Shown here: positions 25,010 through 42,640 of the stretch, one piece after another
Layout: every line of letters starts with the position of its first letter
How positions within the stretch are numbered: the first letter of the stretch is position 1
NCBI GenBank assembly: GCA_963070105.1
Contig: OY718804.1
Coordinates: forward strand, 1,662,772 to 1,726,771
Length of the DNA: 64,000 bases
From: Litomosoides sigmodontis
Lineage: Eukaryota; Nematoda; Chromadorea; Rhabditida; Onchocercidae
Reading direction: 5' to 3'
Notes under the pieces: model-generated
The model's input: only the letters and a program-made list of their open reading frames with translations
Database searches by the model: none
What the model was told of the DNA's origin: nothing
Translations under genes and position numbers: made by a program

Positions 25010-28000
25010 CTAAAGGACAATTGGTATTTGTTGATCGCTGTTAGCTATCGTCGACTGATTGTCATTTAAAATTGAATTAGCTGATGGTGAAGCACCACCA
25101 ATACCTAATGCTTGATGAACAGCTTGAGCTGGAATATTACCATATCGAATTGGTTGCGTATTATTCTGAAATTTAATGAAAAAAAAATTCAAAATTACAA
25201 AAAAAAAAGATATGGAAAATTGTGAGTGCAAAGCAAAACATTTTCATTTTCACATTAAACGCTCTCTTCCCATTTTCTTTCCAGCCAATATATGGTAAGG
25301 AAAAAAAAACAAATATTTTAAAACAAATAAAAAAATGCAAAATGAATAAATTCAAAAAAAAAACAAAATATTTAACAAAGTCATCCAGTGGTTGTGATCA
25401 AAGAGAGGAACCTGATTTGTTGCTGGTAGTGGTACCATAGCTAATTTTCCATTCCTATAACAATCCACAAATTCAGCAACAATTTCAGCGCTAACATCCG
25501 GCTTCTCACAAATGCACATTCGGCTAACCGTTGCATCCAAAATAACAATAAGTGGTAGTTCCGCATTACTAAGTCCTAAGCCTTCCAGTATGAAATCGCA
25601 TAACGGATCCTCACCAGTGTAAAACATTTGCAATGGATCAGCCCATGATGGTACTGATAAATCGGATGAGATTGAGCTAAATTAATTTAATTAAAAAGTT
25701 TAAATTTTTCAAAAAAAAAGTGAGAAAAATTCTAATTTTCGCAGCAGATCTCCCCTCCTCTCCCGCATCGCCCAGCCTCCTCCCATTTAATCACTGCTAT
25801 GACGTAATGTCACTTAACTTAAAAATGTAATTTAAGTAATTTTAAAATTCAAAAACAAAATTGTAAATTTCATACCTATTTACCGAATTAGTAGAGTATC
25901 CTAAATTATCCTTATCGTTGTTTCCATTAGCATTGGTATTGCTATCAGTGCTAACAATTTCCTTTGACGATGAACGCTTCATTGATTCTTGTCGCTCTCG
26001 AAACAGCGATTCAGCGGTTGTTCGTAATACTTCCAGCGAAAAATTAACATCATCTGGTGAACCTTCTAAAATTTCATTATTAATTAATAAAATTGAATGA
26101 TGGAAGAGTGGTAGGAAGAAGAGCAATAACTTAAAATAATTTTAATTAACAAATGAGAAATAATCAATTGAACAATTAACAAAAGGAAAAGAGGAAAAAA
26201 AACACAATAATTCCTCGTCGAAATAATTCAAATAATAATCAAATCAAAAATGCATTAATTAAATTACCTGTAAATAATACTAATGATGGTTCATCTCTTA
26301 GTTGACATAATGTATTCTCATTTAATTCATATAGCGGTAATGGACCCCACGGAAATAAACTACCGCACGGATCACTAAGTAATACGTTACGACCATGCCT
26401 TGTTATGAGCCGATTTTCCTCATTCAATAAGAGAAATGCCGGAATGCCTAAATATTTATTTGTTGCAATCGAGTAATTGATTATTTTAATCAGTTACTGT
26501 TTGACGTAAATTTTTTGCAAAATTAAAGTCAAATTTGTAAAATTTAAGGAATTAAATCGCAATTAAAAAGTGTTAAGAATTAAAATGACTAAAATTTTAT
26601 TTCAATACTTATTTTGAAAATCTGAGCGTAATATGCGGACAAAATAACATTGCATTCAGTAATTCCTATTTTTACTGCTGATATTTCAGGCAGAACATTC
26701 GTGAATAAATGATATGCCCAGCTCACGGAGAAACACGCTTTTCATGTCACGTACGGATGGAATTGATACGTGTAGCTGAAATAAACATACCATTTACGCT
26801 ATACAAACGTGTTAATTGAGTTGTTCTTTGTGGGTCATATGGAAATGCCAACCATGGCATTGTTGAAAAATGTTGTTCAAATGATTCTTTCGATCTGAAA
26901 TACCATCTATTTTGGTTGAAATCGTTAATTAATTGAATTAAATGCTCACTTCTATTTCAATTTCAATTCTTACCACAAACATTTCTCGCAAATCGTTGCA
27001 TTCAACACTGCTAACTCTTTCACAACGCACAATATGAGAGAATTAATTATCACATAGGTAAAATGAATTTTAAGTTGAGAGCAAAACAATTTACGCTTTC
27101 ATATTTCACAAATAATTTAAATTAGAAATGTTTCGCTTGAAAAAATTTTACTAAATTATTACAACTGATAAATTTGTTGATGAGAAACTGTGGCAAATTT
27201 ATGATTTTCTCAAATAACTTCAATCACTCCGCCAATTAATTAATTATACTTGGAAATATTGCTGGAAAAAAAAGGCGCAAACAAACAAAAAAAAAAAAAT
27301 TAACCTATCCGATGAGCAAAAAAATATTTCGAACGGAATACCGGCATTTTTCAATGATTCATAACAGGAAATTAATTGTTGTGAAAACGATCGGCATGGC
27401 GGACACTGCAACAACTGAAGTGGTGTTCACAGAAAAAAAAAAAAAGAAAAAAAAATTTTCCATTTCTCCTCATCTAGCAGCAATCGATCAAGGAAGCAAG
27501 TGAATTCAAAAATGGTTTTAACTAAATAAAAATCGGAAAGAGAATGCACACTACTACTACTACTAGCTCTAAGTGTTACCTACTACTGCTATATCACTCA
27601 CCCAATTAGCACCAAAATACAATCCTTTAACAGTTGGTTTTAAATTTTGAAAGTTTTCCATTACTAGCTTTTTTGTACCATCCATTTCCTTACAATTCCT
27701 CAAAACAGCTCCTTGAAATAGCTCTTCCGCTGTCGCATTACACCTTTAAAATAGACAAAAATTATATCTTTAAAAAAAAAAAAAGAAATTTTTTTTAATA
27801 TTTCATTCTTACTACTTATGTAAAATTTATAAAATGCATGAATGCATTTGCCAATTTAAATTAATAAACGACAAGCAGTAGCATGTTCATTTTTTTATGA
27901 CAAAATTGAAATTATTTACAAAAATTTTTAAACATTGAAAAATTAATTCCACACTTCATTATTAACTTACTTTGTACTTTGTATTTGCATCTGCATAAAT

Positions 28001-31000
28001 AATGCTATGATTTTTGTAATGATTTTGTACAATGCTATGATTTTTGCAATGATTTTCTATAATGCTATGATTTTTGTAATGATTTTTTTATTTTGATTTT
28101 CGTAATGATTTTGTTAAGTAGTATGTAATTTAGCCTGATCAAATTTAAAATAATTAAACTCAAACTTGCGAATGATTAAAACACTTTTACGTATACTAAT
28201 GGAAATTTAAAATCAGTAATTTTAGGCTAAATTTGTTGAAACACCAATTTTACCATGGAAAATTTACACCATTCGGATCATCTTGCAACAGACGTCGACC
28301 ATCATCCGTGATAATTTGCCTACTTGACGCATCAACGACAATCAACGATGGAGTTGAGCAGTAACGTAATGCTCGTAGCAAACGACTCTAAAATTGGAAT
28401 AATTTTACAGAAGAAAACTTAAAATAAAATAAAGTTAAATTTGAGTAAAAATTAAATTATAGCAATAATTGCTAGTAAGCATGATCAAAAAAAAAGCAAG
28501 GAAAAAATTACAATTTTGCAAAAAATACTAATTTAAAAAAAAAATTTTTTTGAAATTCATTCCTGCAAAACTTTTTCCTAGTATTTTTTGAGCGTTGAAA
28601 ATTTAACTCTTTTTCATCTTATGTAAAATCAAAATTATTCAAATAACCGTTTCTTTTTGTTTTCCACTTTTCCTTTCGAAATTCAAATGCATTCCTAAAT
28701 TAGTGGCTTTTCTTTTTCATCCCTTCTCCTCTGGGATTTTTTCATTTTCCTTTTTTCTTCTCTTTTTTTTTTTGAAATTTTATTTCAAATACAAAGAAGA
28801 GAAATATTCGGCGCTAACTTTAGCCATGATATTGAGAGGTACGAGGATATACCATCCTGATTCACCGATAGCAGCAGCATGCGGTCGTTCATCACCATCA
28901 CCATCACCATCATCATCATCATCATTAAGATCCAAATCAAAGATTACCACATTTACATCGTCCACTTCAATCATCCGTTTTTTCTTGCTCTTTTTATTTA
29001 CACCAAAAAAGCGACGTAATCGAGTGGGACTTCTGTAGGACAGGGAAGAGTGTTTAAATTAGCTCAAAAAATCAATGCAATTTTAGCAATTGGAAAATGC
29101 ATTAAGCAATAAAACATGAGATATCAACGAAAGTATTTGTAATTTGAATTTAATTTTTATTTTTTAAATTTTAACTTCGCTTTTCTTCCCTATAAAATTC
29201 ATTGGATGTAACAAAATGAGGAGGAGAGGAGACGTGAGGAAGCATGTGTGGAAGACGAAAAAGTTGCAAAATTTTGGTATTAAAAATTAAAATTGTCGTT
29301 AATTCCATAGAGAAATTAAATTTAGAAATTGAACATTTTATTAAGTCAATTTAAAAAAAAAAATAAATAAAGATGAACATATTCATTCTTCTACCGAAAA
29401 ACACATTTACAAGAGAAATAAAATGTTATAAACAAAAAAAAAAATGAATAATGGTAGAAAGGGAAGGAGAAAGATAGAGAGAGAGTGAGGGAGAGAGAAT
29501 AAATAATAGATATTGGAGAGAGATAACAGCTATCTCGATAAATGATAATTCATAAAATTTGTGCTGAAGAATAGCAAAAATCAAAGAGAAACCGCGAATC
29601 GTGTGACTTTTACCCTTGAGAAGGTTGACCAAATGAATAGCTATAAAAAATGAAAAAAAAAAGGTAACTTCAAAGAATGAAATTCTTTCTCCTTCGGTTA
29701 TCGTATGCAACAGGTATGATATACTTTATGATAGCGTATATTGTATGTTAATTAGCAATTTAATTAAATTTGAAATATGAGCAATATGAACGTCTTAGAA
29801 CAATGAATGAGTAATGTGGAGCTAAAAATATTTATGATTATTATGCCAGTACTAGAAAAAAAAAATTAAAAAGAATTGGAAAAAAAAGCCTTAAAAATCA
29901 ATCGTTATAATCATTGTACCAATTGAATTCCATCCTTCCATGAATGCAATATTTTATTGAAATTACGGGATGATATAATCTCATCGAAATTAAATTTTCT
30001 TCTGATGTTATTAACTTTTTATGAGAAAAAAAGGGAAATAGATATATGTGATTATAGCCAAACTTAATTATAAAATTCCATTAAAGAAATACAATGATTA
30101 AAATTGCCCCGTAAAAATTTTGAAAAATTGATACATTTCAAATTAAATGATGCATCATTCCATCCATTCTCTCTCTCTCTCTCTCTCTTGCTCCTTCGCA
30201 TTGCTTCTTTGTCATCTCAAAATCACTTTCCAATCTCACTTAAATTAATATTTGCATAAATTAGCATAAAATGATTAATTCATGAACAAATTAACTCTTC
30301 TAATTGTTCACCATTTTATTCAATTTTAAATTGATACTTTCGGACACAAAAACGTAAAAACAATTTCTCTTGTTAAAAATTGTCAAAATGAATGTAGGAA
30401 ATAAATGCAACTTTTAAGGAATTGCGCATTCAAGGAGATTTCAAGTGATATGCAAGAGAAACAGAATCGAAGAGACAAGAGAGAGGAAGGGCAGAGGCGA
30501 AAAGGTTTAATTCGATCAATAGTTTCAAATATAATTTCAACTGTGTAATTTAAGAATGTAAATTGAAGCAGTAAGAAAGCGAAGGAAAAGCTACAACAAT
30601 GGATGGGTAGATGACGAATTAGTGAGTGGTGCAACAATGCGTAAATGTTTTCGTTCTTTCCGTTTTTCTGTTCCGGAAATAAAATCGGAAAAATTTTACG
30701 ATTACTTAAGAAAGCGATAAAGTAGATGAGGATTAGTAAATATTGACCAAAAACAACTTCAGTGTTAAATTTATCGCAAAACATTTAACGCTAATGAAGA
30801 ATTGTTTCATAAGGTAATGATTGAAGAAACAATTGAGAGTATTTTTCATTTAATTTAATTACTTAAAATTAATTTTTTGTTTCAATTTCCGTCCTTGAAT
30901 ATACATCGCATAATAATAGTTCACTTGAAATACATTGATTTATTAAGTCAAATTATTTATAACTATTATACTAATAAGTATTTCTTTCAATAGAATGATA

Positions 31001-31716
31001 TAACTTTCTTGCACTTCGAGATATTTAAAATTATGAAAATTGTGATTATTTTACCGTTTTCCCCTCTTATAATTAATTTTTAATCAACTAATCGATAACG
31101 ATCACTAAATCGCCTATCGAAGATAGTATGATGCGTGAAAAGTTTGAATTAAATCAAACGATCAAAGTTATATAATTTAAATATGCATGCTCAAAATTAA
31201 GCAATCATAAATAATACACAATGAATTTTCATTTGTTTTTTTATTGTTCTCCAAATTCCACCATTTCCACTAACTTTTCACTCTGTCAAAATTTCAAAAT
31301 GGATATTTGCAAAATGAAATACAAAAGAAAAAAAGGCAGAAGAACTTACTCTCTTGAACAACTGGAAAAAGTACTATTTCGCTGTTGGACAAGTTTTTTC
31401 AACGATGAAACAGGTTCCAACGATCGAGTACAGGTAGAATTGATCAAGTAAAAAATTACATAGCGAGAGCTTGCAAATACTGTATCCAGTGTTGTCAACT
31501 CATTCGACTCCTCATTACCACCTGAAAATTAATTAAAATGGTAAAATGCGCAAAACTTCCGATAGTTTTTTTTTGTTCGCATCAAAATTTAAATTTAAAT
31601 TTAAAATATGAAATAAATGAAGAGTGATGGTGTAAACCTTTGGTGGAAGCCGAATGATTGAGATGTATCACACCGATATTTCGAAAGCAATAATCGTAAA
31701 GACCCTCAAATGACAT
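25010..31716 (-). CDS. nxn: Nucleoredoxin-like thioredoxin-fold protein
   Basis: Eleven exons, 5' to 3' on the minus strand: 31638-31716, 31350-31521, 28819-29032, 28254-28387, 27602-27743, 27305-27405, 26791-26894, 26268-26447, 25876-26065, 25412-25676, 25010-25165. They join in frame to 578 residues; vertebrate nucleoredoxin is about 435. A first thioredoxin-like segment (about 30-200) lacks CxxC: its active-site position reads STCTRS. The second (about 235-340) has an intact WCPPC at 247-251, with the intron between W and C, followed by CSSDRSKESF and MPWLAFPYD. The FPWGPLPLYEL block and a third, catalytically empty fold (about 445-520) follow the nucleoredoxin order. Family role: thiol-disulfide control of partners such as Dishevelled. 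An Asp/Gly run (about 120-132) is coded by a GAT microsatellite at 28898-28926. The last 55 residues are an unrecognised Asn/Gln/Ser-rich tail. The ATG lies six bases after TTTCAG. Confidence 0.87.
28003..28110. repeat. 33-bp tandem repeat, three degenerate copies
   Basis: Units resemble AATGCTATGATTTTTGTAAT followed by GATTTT and a variable tail. They lie in the intron 27744-28253 of the nucleoredoxin-like gene. Confidence 0.8.
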
Positions 31717-31721
31717 AACCA

Positions 31722-31728
31722 ACTGAAA
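31722..31728 (-). other. Candidate spliced-leader acceptor of the nucleoredoxin-like gene
   Basis: On the minus strand TTTCAG is followed by TTGGTT and then the ATG at 31714-31716. A strong acceptor six bases before the start, with no in-frame upstream exon recognised, fits nematode trans-splicing. Confidence 0.5.
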
Positions 31729-31870
31729 TGAGTGAATAATTTCAATGAATGAAATTTGTTAGCATTCAATCATTTAACAGCCGTTGTATGTGATCGTCCA
31801 TTGCCTTCACAATCAACTAATGAATTGATGTTAGGTTGTGTGTATGTGTGTGTGCGTGTGTGTGTGTGTG

Positions 31871-31908
<38 letters not shown>

Positions 31909-34189
31909 TCAGTCTGTCAATAATTTAAATGGTGAAATTATCAGAAATGAAATTGTAGAACAGAACACGGATTGAATTATGAACTTATCACACAGAGACG
32001 AACATCATATTATATTCATGCTAATTGATGATATATGATTATTAACTGAGGATACAGATCTCTCCCTCTCGCTCACCCACTCCCTCCCTCTCTCTCTCTT
32101 TCTCTCTCTCCTTCTAACTCTCTAATCAGTTTCACACTTTTATACAAACAAAGTACATCACTATTATTATTATGCTTGAATAGCCAAGAAATTGGCATCT
32201 AAACTTTATAATTGTTAACTAAGTGAATTTTGAATTCAAAAAGACGAAAAAAAAACTTAATTTTTTTAAACAAAAATTACCATTGTGTATGTTCATTATC
32301 AAGCACTTTTACCGCTAAGTTAAGTTTTTTACCGCTAAGTTCTTAATTAAATAAATGGCGATAAATTTTTATAGTATAATGAGGGAGAGGTGGAGAGACA
32401 GAGAAAAGCAGAAGGAGAGAAATTACATTTCACCAAAAAAAAATACCAAACTTTCATATTCAAAAATTGAGAAAGGAATTCAATAGTATTAGATGTCGTC
32501 GAATTGAATGTCGGGAAAAAAGAATTAGAAGAGAATTGAACTAGGAAAAAAGTTGCAGTTTTGCTCATCCCATATACTATTATTACGTTTCCAATTAATT
32601 CGGCAATTAATTAGTAAATGAAAACCTTCGACGAAAAAAAACCTCCTCCCACTCACTAACTCGAGAAGCTAAAAACAGACAAAAAAAAACAAACAAAAGA
32701 AAGACATTTGAAAATGTTAATTACTGTTGTAGTTGAAGCAAAATAAAAGCGCCTATATTTTTTAAATATTGAAATTATAAAAAAAATTCAAAAAAAATCA
32801 ATGTTAGAATTTTTAATTAAAAAATTTGCCGTTTTTCCCGGCTTTGTTGATATTATTAAATTAATAATCAAAAATTTTTTGGAAATGAAAAGAGTAAATT
32901 TATAATTTTTGGTATACTCTAAAAAAAAGTTTAAAATAAAACTGTAAAGTGAACAAATAGAGAAAAGAAAAAAATTTCGTTTTCATTTTTAATGAAATTT
33001 AAAGAAAAAAAATTTGCTTAGTAAGATCTTGACAAAGCATAAGAAGATGACGAAATAAATCAATCGGTGGAGGAACAGAAACAAACGAGAACAGAAAGAG
33101 AGAGAGAGAGAGATAGAGGGAGAGAGAAATGTGAAAAAAAAAGCTTTCCTTCGTTTTCAAAGCAATCGGTAAAAATATGAAATAGAACGACAAACAGTTC
33201 ACAATACTTTTTCTCTCACTCATAGTGATCAGAGAAATTTCAACTTTTTGTCGCACAGTCCTTTCGGCATCTACAAAGTGGAATTTCTTTAAATTCAACA
33301 AAAAAATTGCTTTTTCTTCCTTCCTTTCCTTTAGATTGATTCTTTTTTTTTGAATGCTGCCATTTATGATCTAGCAATGACTTGAAATTGTTTAACGGAT
33401 GAATGAAATTACAAGAATTGCTAAAGATGAATGAAATTACAGGAATTGAAATTATTGAATGATCGATTTAACTCACACATATGGAAATCATGTAGGTATC
33501 CAACGATACATGTAGAAATAGGAAAATATGCAAATTGCTAGGAATTAACGTGTATGGAAATTACGCACAAATCTCTAACGTATGTGGAAATCACGTAGGA
33601 ATCTGCGATACGCTATATTAATTATGCAAAAAATCTCTACCATACGTAGAAATTTACGTAGCAATATAGAAAGTCACGTAATGTTACGAGTGAATATGAA
33701 AATTATGTTGAAATTGTTAGCGTTATAAAAATTAGGCAGGAATTTACGCCTTTTTCTACGTATTTTATGTAAAATTTTACGTAAAAGCACACGTGTACGC
33801 ATGTTGGTTAAGTAACAACGTAGAAGCTATGTAACATGTTGAATAAATATAAAAATCATACAGAACACACGTACGTACGTACGTAGAAATAAAGGTACGA
33901 GAATGCAGTGAAGATATGCTTTGTGACCGTTCCCTTAAATACATCTGACCATTTCATTGATGCAACGAAATAGCAAAGAAGCATGGAGGCATGAAATTGA
34001 ATGGAAATGAATTAAAAATACGCGGGAGCAATTACAGGTGCGGAAGAAGGTAGCGGAGGAGAAGCGGGAAGTGAAGAGAGCGAATTGTACTTGTTGCAGC
34101 GAAATCAATTCGACAACACCGAAATGACCAATCAATCGATCGATCAATCAATCAATCAATCAATCAATACATAGATTTTTCTTTTACAT
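31729..34189. other. Gene-free stretch with microsatellites
   Basis: Upstream flank of the nucleoredoxin-like gene. It contains (GT)n at 31842-31907, CT-rich tracts at 32059-32112 and GA-rich tracts near 33097-33127. The stretch 33470-33900 is unusually dense in ACGTA-containing words, often in ATGGAAATCACGTAGGAATC-like contexts, ending with ACGTACGTACGTACGT near 33869-33884. No coding frame is supportable. Confidence 0.6.
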
Positions 34190-34200
34190 GCAAAAATGAT

Positions 34201-34465
34201 CGCTTTAAAAAATACCTATTTTACTTCAGTACTTTAATTACTCGCTTACCTAATTGATAAATTCAAAATTACACTTACCCTTACTTCATTTATTTCGTTA
34301 CCTTTCATATGCAAATTGATCACTTCAAAAAATACCTATTTTACTTCAGTACTTTAATTACTCGCTTACCTAATTGATAAATTCAAAATTACACTTACCC
34401 TTACTTCATTTATTTCCTTACCTTTCATATGCAAATTGATCACTTCAAAATTACACTTACCTACT
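34201..34465. repeat. 120-bp tandem duplication plus a partial third copy
   Basis: 34201-34320 and 34321-34440 are nearly identical at an exact 120-bp period; a truncated third copy starts at 34441 (CACTTCAAAATTACACTTAC). No coding content. Confidence 0.93.
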
Positions 34466-35928
34466 TTACTTTTTTTACTTACTTACTTTCAATCCACTTC
34501 CATATCATGCATATTTTCCATGATTTCCATCGAGTAACGACAGTGGTAAATTTGTTTATAAAAAAAAAAAATTTGCAAATAAAAAATTATGCAAAACAGT
34601 AAATTCATTCACTCCACAAAAAAAATGGATCATTCTTTTCTCACTAGTCTATTAAAAAATTTTTTTTCAAAAAAAAGAAGCGGAATGAAATCGTCACTAA
34701 GCATTAATTGAATAAATTTCAAATTTCACGCCTTAAATTCTTAAATTTAAATTTGATATTTTATTATTCATTCCACATCTTTCTCCCCGCACTTGTTTAT
34801 GCATTTTTATTTTACGCGTTTATTTATACATGTTCCTATTTTATACATTTTATTTTTATTTTTTGAATTTATCTTACACGTAGATCGTTGACAAACGAAA
34901 TGAGAATGTATTTTTTTTTCAAATAAGAATTTATTTCAAATATTACTGGAAAATTTCATAATTGTTAGCAATGAACCGAAAATCATTTTAATAGGAATTT
35001 AAATAGGAATAGGGGAGGTGTGAATGGTAACAAAAAAAATGTACGCATCAATTACTCCAAGTTCTAACAATTATTTCGTAAACTTTTTAATAACCTTTAC
35101 TTTTTCGCTTCAAAATGTACATTTCCTAATGAGCATTAATTAACTAATTAATTAATCACATTAGCAACAATATCACGTTGTTAACTTAAAGATCCAAATG
35201 TAAATTAGTTGGAGTTGTTCGTTGTAATTGTGCTAATAATTCGAAATAGTCTACGAGTAACGAAAACAAAACACTCCATTACTATGCTAATTAGTTTACA
35301 ACGTGAAAAAAAAACCTAATTGCTCAATTTTTCTTTTTCTCTTTAAAATTCAACCATCACTACTGGAATTGCTGGAAGGAAATTTGAAAGAAGAAAAAAA
35401 AGTAATAGTTAATTTCTAAGAAAGAGTTTTGTTTTTTAATTAAAAGAAATTAGTTGTATAAAATTGCAAGAAAAAAAAAGTTAACGAGTGTGATTTCAAC
35501 AAATTTCACATAATTGAATTAATGGAAATTTGAAATAAACATTAGCACGTATGCATTTATTGTTTCAATGAAGTTTCGGAGTAAATGTTTCCCGCCGAAA
35601 TTCGTCCCACATTAATCAAACAAACCGAACTGCTGGGGCGGTTAATTTAAACAAATTCCAATTTCCACTAACTATTTCAATTTCAAATATGGAATTTTAA
35701 TTTCAAATTATGCACATATAGAATAGAATAGAAGGGAAGAGAGTTAATGCATTAAAATGGATGAATGAAATAGAAGATAAAGTGAGGAATAGTTTTGAAG
35801 TTGAAATTTTGTTGAAATTGGTAGAGAGGATGAAATTACCGCGATGAGTGATGATGTCGTTCGTCGTTTTAAAGTGAAGAGGACAAGAAGAAATGAGTGT
35901 AGAAGGAAGGACAGAGGATATTTTCTAC

Positions 35929-35964
<36 letters not shown>

Positions 35965-38756
35965 ATGGGTGTGTCTATCTCTTTCACATTTATAATTTAC
36001 TGAAATAATGAATGATAAACTAAAGAGGTTTATTCTCTCACAAGGAAAACTAAGCGTAACAAAAGAAGAGAAAGAGGCGGCAATGGAGAGAAGAAGAGGG
36101 AGAGGGAGAGGGAGAGGGAGAGGGCGAGGGCGAGGGTGAGGAAGAGGGAGAGGGAGAGGAAGAGGGGGAGGGGGAGGGAGATGGAGAGGGAGAGGGCGAG
36201 AGGGAGGGAGAGGGAGCGGGTTATTTAAAGTACGAGATGACAACAGATCGTAGCCATTTATTATAACGCATGATTGATAGACTAAGGGCATTGTAAATTG
36301 TCCTGTTGGATGGAAGGAATATTCGATGTGACAGGACGGATAGATAAGGGGATGTAAGTAAGGAGGGAAAGATGAAAGAGATGAAAGAGATAATTGTTAT
36401 CTTATTTTTAAGACAAAAGTAAATTTCAAATATATACAGTTATTTGCAGTTACTAGCCATAGGAAGATTTCATTTATATAATTAAATCATTTATGATATT
36501 ATTATCGTTATCATTCCCTATCATTATTATCATTTGCAGCAGTAGTACAAGTATTAGCATAGCATTAGCATTAGCATTAGCATTAGTATTAGTATTAGTA
36601 TTAGTATTAGTAGTAGTAGTAGTACTAGTAGTAATTACCGCTGATCACATGCCTACGTTTATCAGTACAGTTTTTTTTTTACAAAAAAAATTATTATAAT
36701 TTGCTATCATTATTATCACTCATCAGTACTATTACTATGATTTTGTTATTATTATTATTTTATTATTATTATTATTATTATCATCATTATTAATTATCAT
36801 TTATTACTATTATGGATTGTTACTATTAATTATTATTATAACTGTTAGCAGTAGTGACCTCAAAATACGTCAGTGAAATTAAAATTACTGAAATGAGTGA
36901 AGAAGTAGGTCCTTCGGACATTGGAAAATGAAATCGATGCTTGAATTAAATTCATCGTTGCATTCGATTCGATCCCTAAATTGTGCATCCTGCTTGCTTG
37001 ATCTTTAATCTGTTAGCTAATTTCACATGCTTACACTAACTAATCGATAAATTCAATGTAACCAAAATCCACCTTATCATTAAATAATCAGTAAAATGCA
37101 TCTCACTCACTCACTCGCTCCCTTCTTATTGATGATGTGGATTAGTAATTAGTACTGATAAAAAGACGTACGTACGAGAAGTACGAGTACGTACGTACGA
37201 GAAGTGATCAAGAGCAGTAAGTGGTGAAGAGAGGTTTCTTTTTTGATCAACAATGATGATAGCAAATGATAAATGACTGATGTATGATAACAGCTCAATT
37301 AGGATAGTGTCTGCTGGATACTAAATTATATAACTAGTGTTGGAGTAATATTAATAAAGATGATGATGAAATCATGATAAATGATAATAGTGATAAATCA
37401 TAGCAATAGTAATGATGATATTAATAACATTTTCATTCCTGCTATTAACACTCTTCTGTTTCCCCTCCCTCCCTCCCTCCCTCTCTCTCTCTCTCTCTCC
37501 CTCTGTCTTTCACTTTACTTAACTTATTTTTTATTAAAATCACATAAATATTGCAATGATAACCGTATGCTAATTTTTTAATTGATCGCAAAAGATGATA
37601 ATGATAATCATAGAGTTGATGATAATTATTATCAGTGATGATAGTGATAGGGGTAGTGATAGAGTTAGCAATTGCAGGGAATTGACAGTGATAGTTTCCG
37701 AATGATCTAATGAGCATTGTGAAAAAGTAACATTTGTAGACTAATGTAAAATTCAGTGTACAGCATGTGAGAGAGAGAGGAGAAAAGGAGGGGGAGAGGA
37801 AGAGGAAGAGAGAGAGAAAGAGAGAGGGAGAGAGAAAATGATAGGTATAATCATTGAAGGATAACTTTCCTTTCTTATTATTCGCCTTCAATGACCGTCG
37901 CTAATAATGGTCAATTGAGAATGAAGAACTAATCATTCAACACCTGAACTAATATTGGAAATGGAAATTTAGCAGATTGATAATGGAGATGGAAATTTAA
38001 AGAAACGATAAGAGTTATATCTGGAAGGATTATTAATCAACCACTTGTTATGGTCCTCTTTAATTCATTGTTTTAATCAATAATCTTCTATTTCTCTTTT
38101 CTCTCCTTTTTTTTTGAATTGTTGCCGAATGCATTTATAATGTGCTATTGTTTGAAAGCTGAAAGATTGAGAGGGAGAAGAGAGAGAGAGAGAGGGCGAG
38201 AGTGAGGAAGAAAAAAAGATTCGTTTTAAAACAAATACTATTTGAGAAGCCGAAAATAATGTTACAACGATAATGCATGCTCCCTCTTCAAAGGTTTAGA
38301 AAAAAGAATATCTATGATTTAATTCGAGGAGATATGGCACTCCCGAGAGATTTAAAATTGAACATATTTAAGCAGGAGGAGGAGAGAGGCAAAGTTAGAA
38401 GGGAAAAAAACCCCACCACTTCTTTCCACTGTGACACGCAATCATTCCTTATTCCATATAAATTCTTCAATCTTAAGAGTAATTGCAATTGTCGCAAAAG
38501 TTATTTCACAAAATTTCACAAACATTATCACATTTATCAAATAGCCAAATAGCTCTTAACGGCAGCGATCGTTATCATTTGATAAAACGAATGTATGCTA
38601 TTGTGTTAGCGATGCAACTGTATATGTCAGGTTATTAGTGAACTAATCATGAAACAATTATAACCACTTCCCTTAATTTATCCTGAAAATGTAATCATCT
38701 GAAAAATATTACCATAAAACATGAAAATTGATTTTAAATTGATAAATTGAAAAACT
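34466..38756. other. Gene-free stretch rich in simple repeats
   Basis: Includes (CT)n(GT)n near 35930-35962, a GGGAGA-rich polypurine tract at 36089-36219, (TTAGCA)n/(TTAGTA)n at 36555-36615, CCCT/CT tracts at 37460-37503 and GA-rich tracts at 37770-37835 and 38170-38200. Proline/leucine- or Arg/Glu-rich open frames over these tracts are low-complexity by-products. Confidence 0.6.
36089..36219. repeat. GGGAGA-type polypurine tract
   Basis: About 130 bp of almost pure purine made of GAGGGA hexamers, with GCGAGG interruptions at about 36124-36136 and 36197-36201. The opposite strand is pure pyrimidine. Confidence 0.93.
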
Positions 38757-38759
38757 ATT

Positions 38760-42640
<3,881 letters not shown>

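Noticed and set aside
35869..36291. Proline/leucine-rich open frame of 140 residues
   Set aside because: Its distinctive part is coded by the GGGAGA polypurine tract read in reverse.
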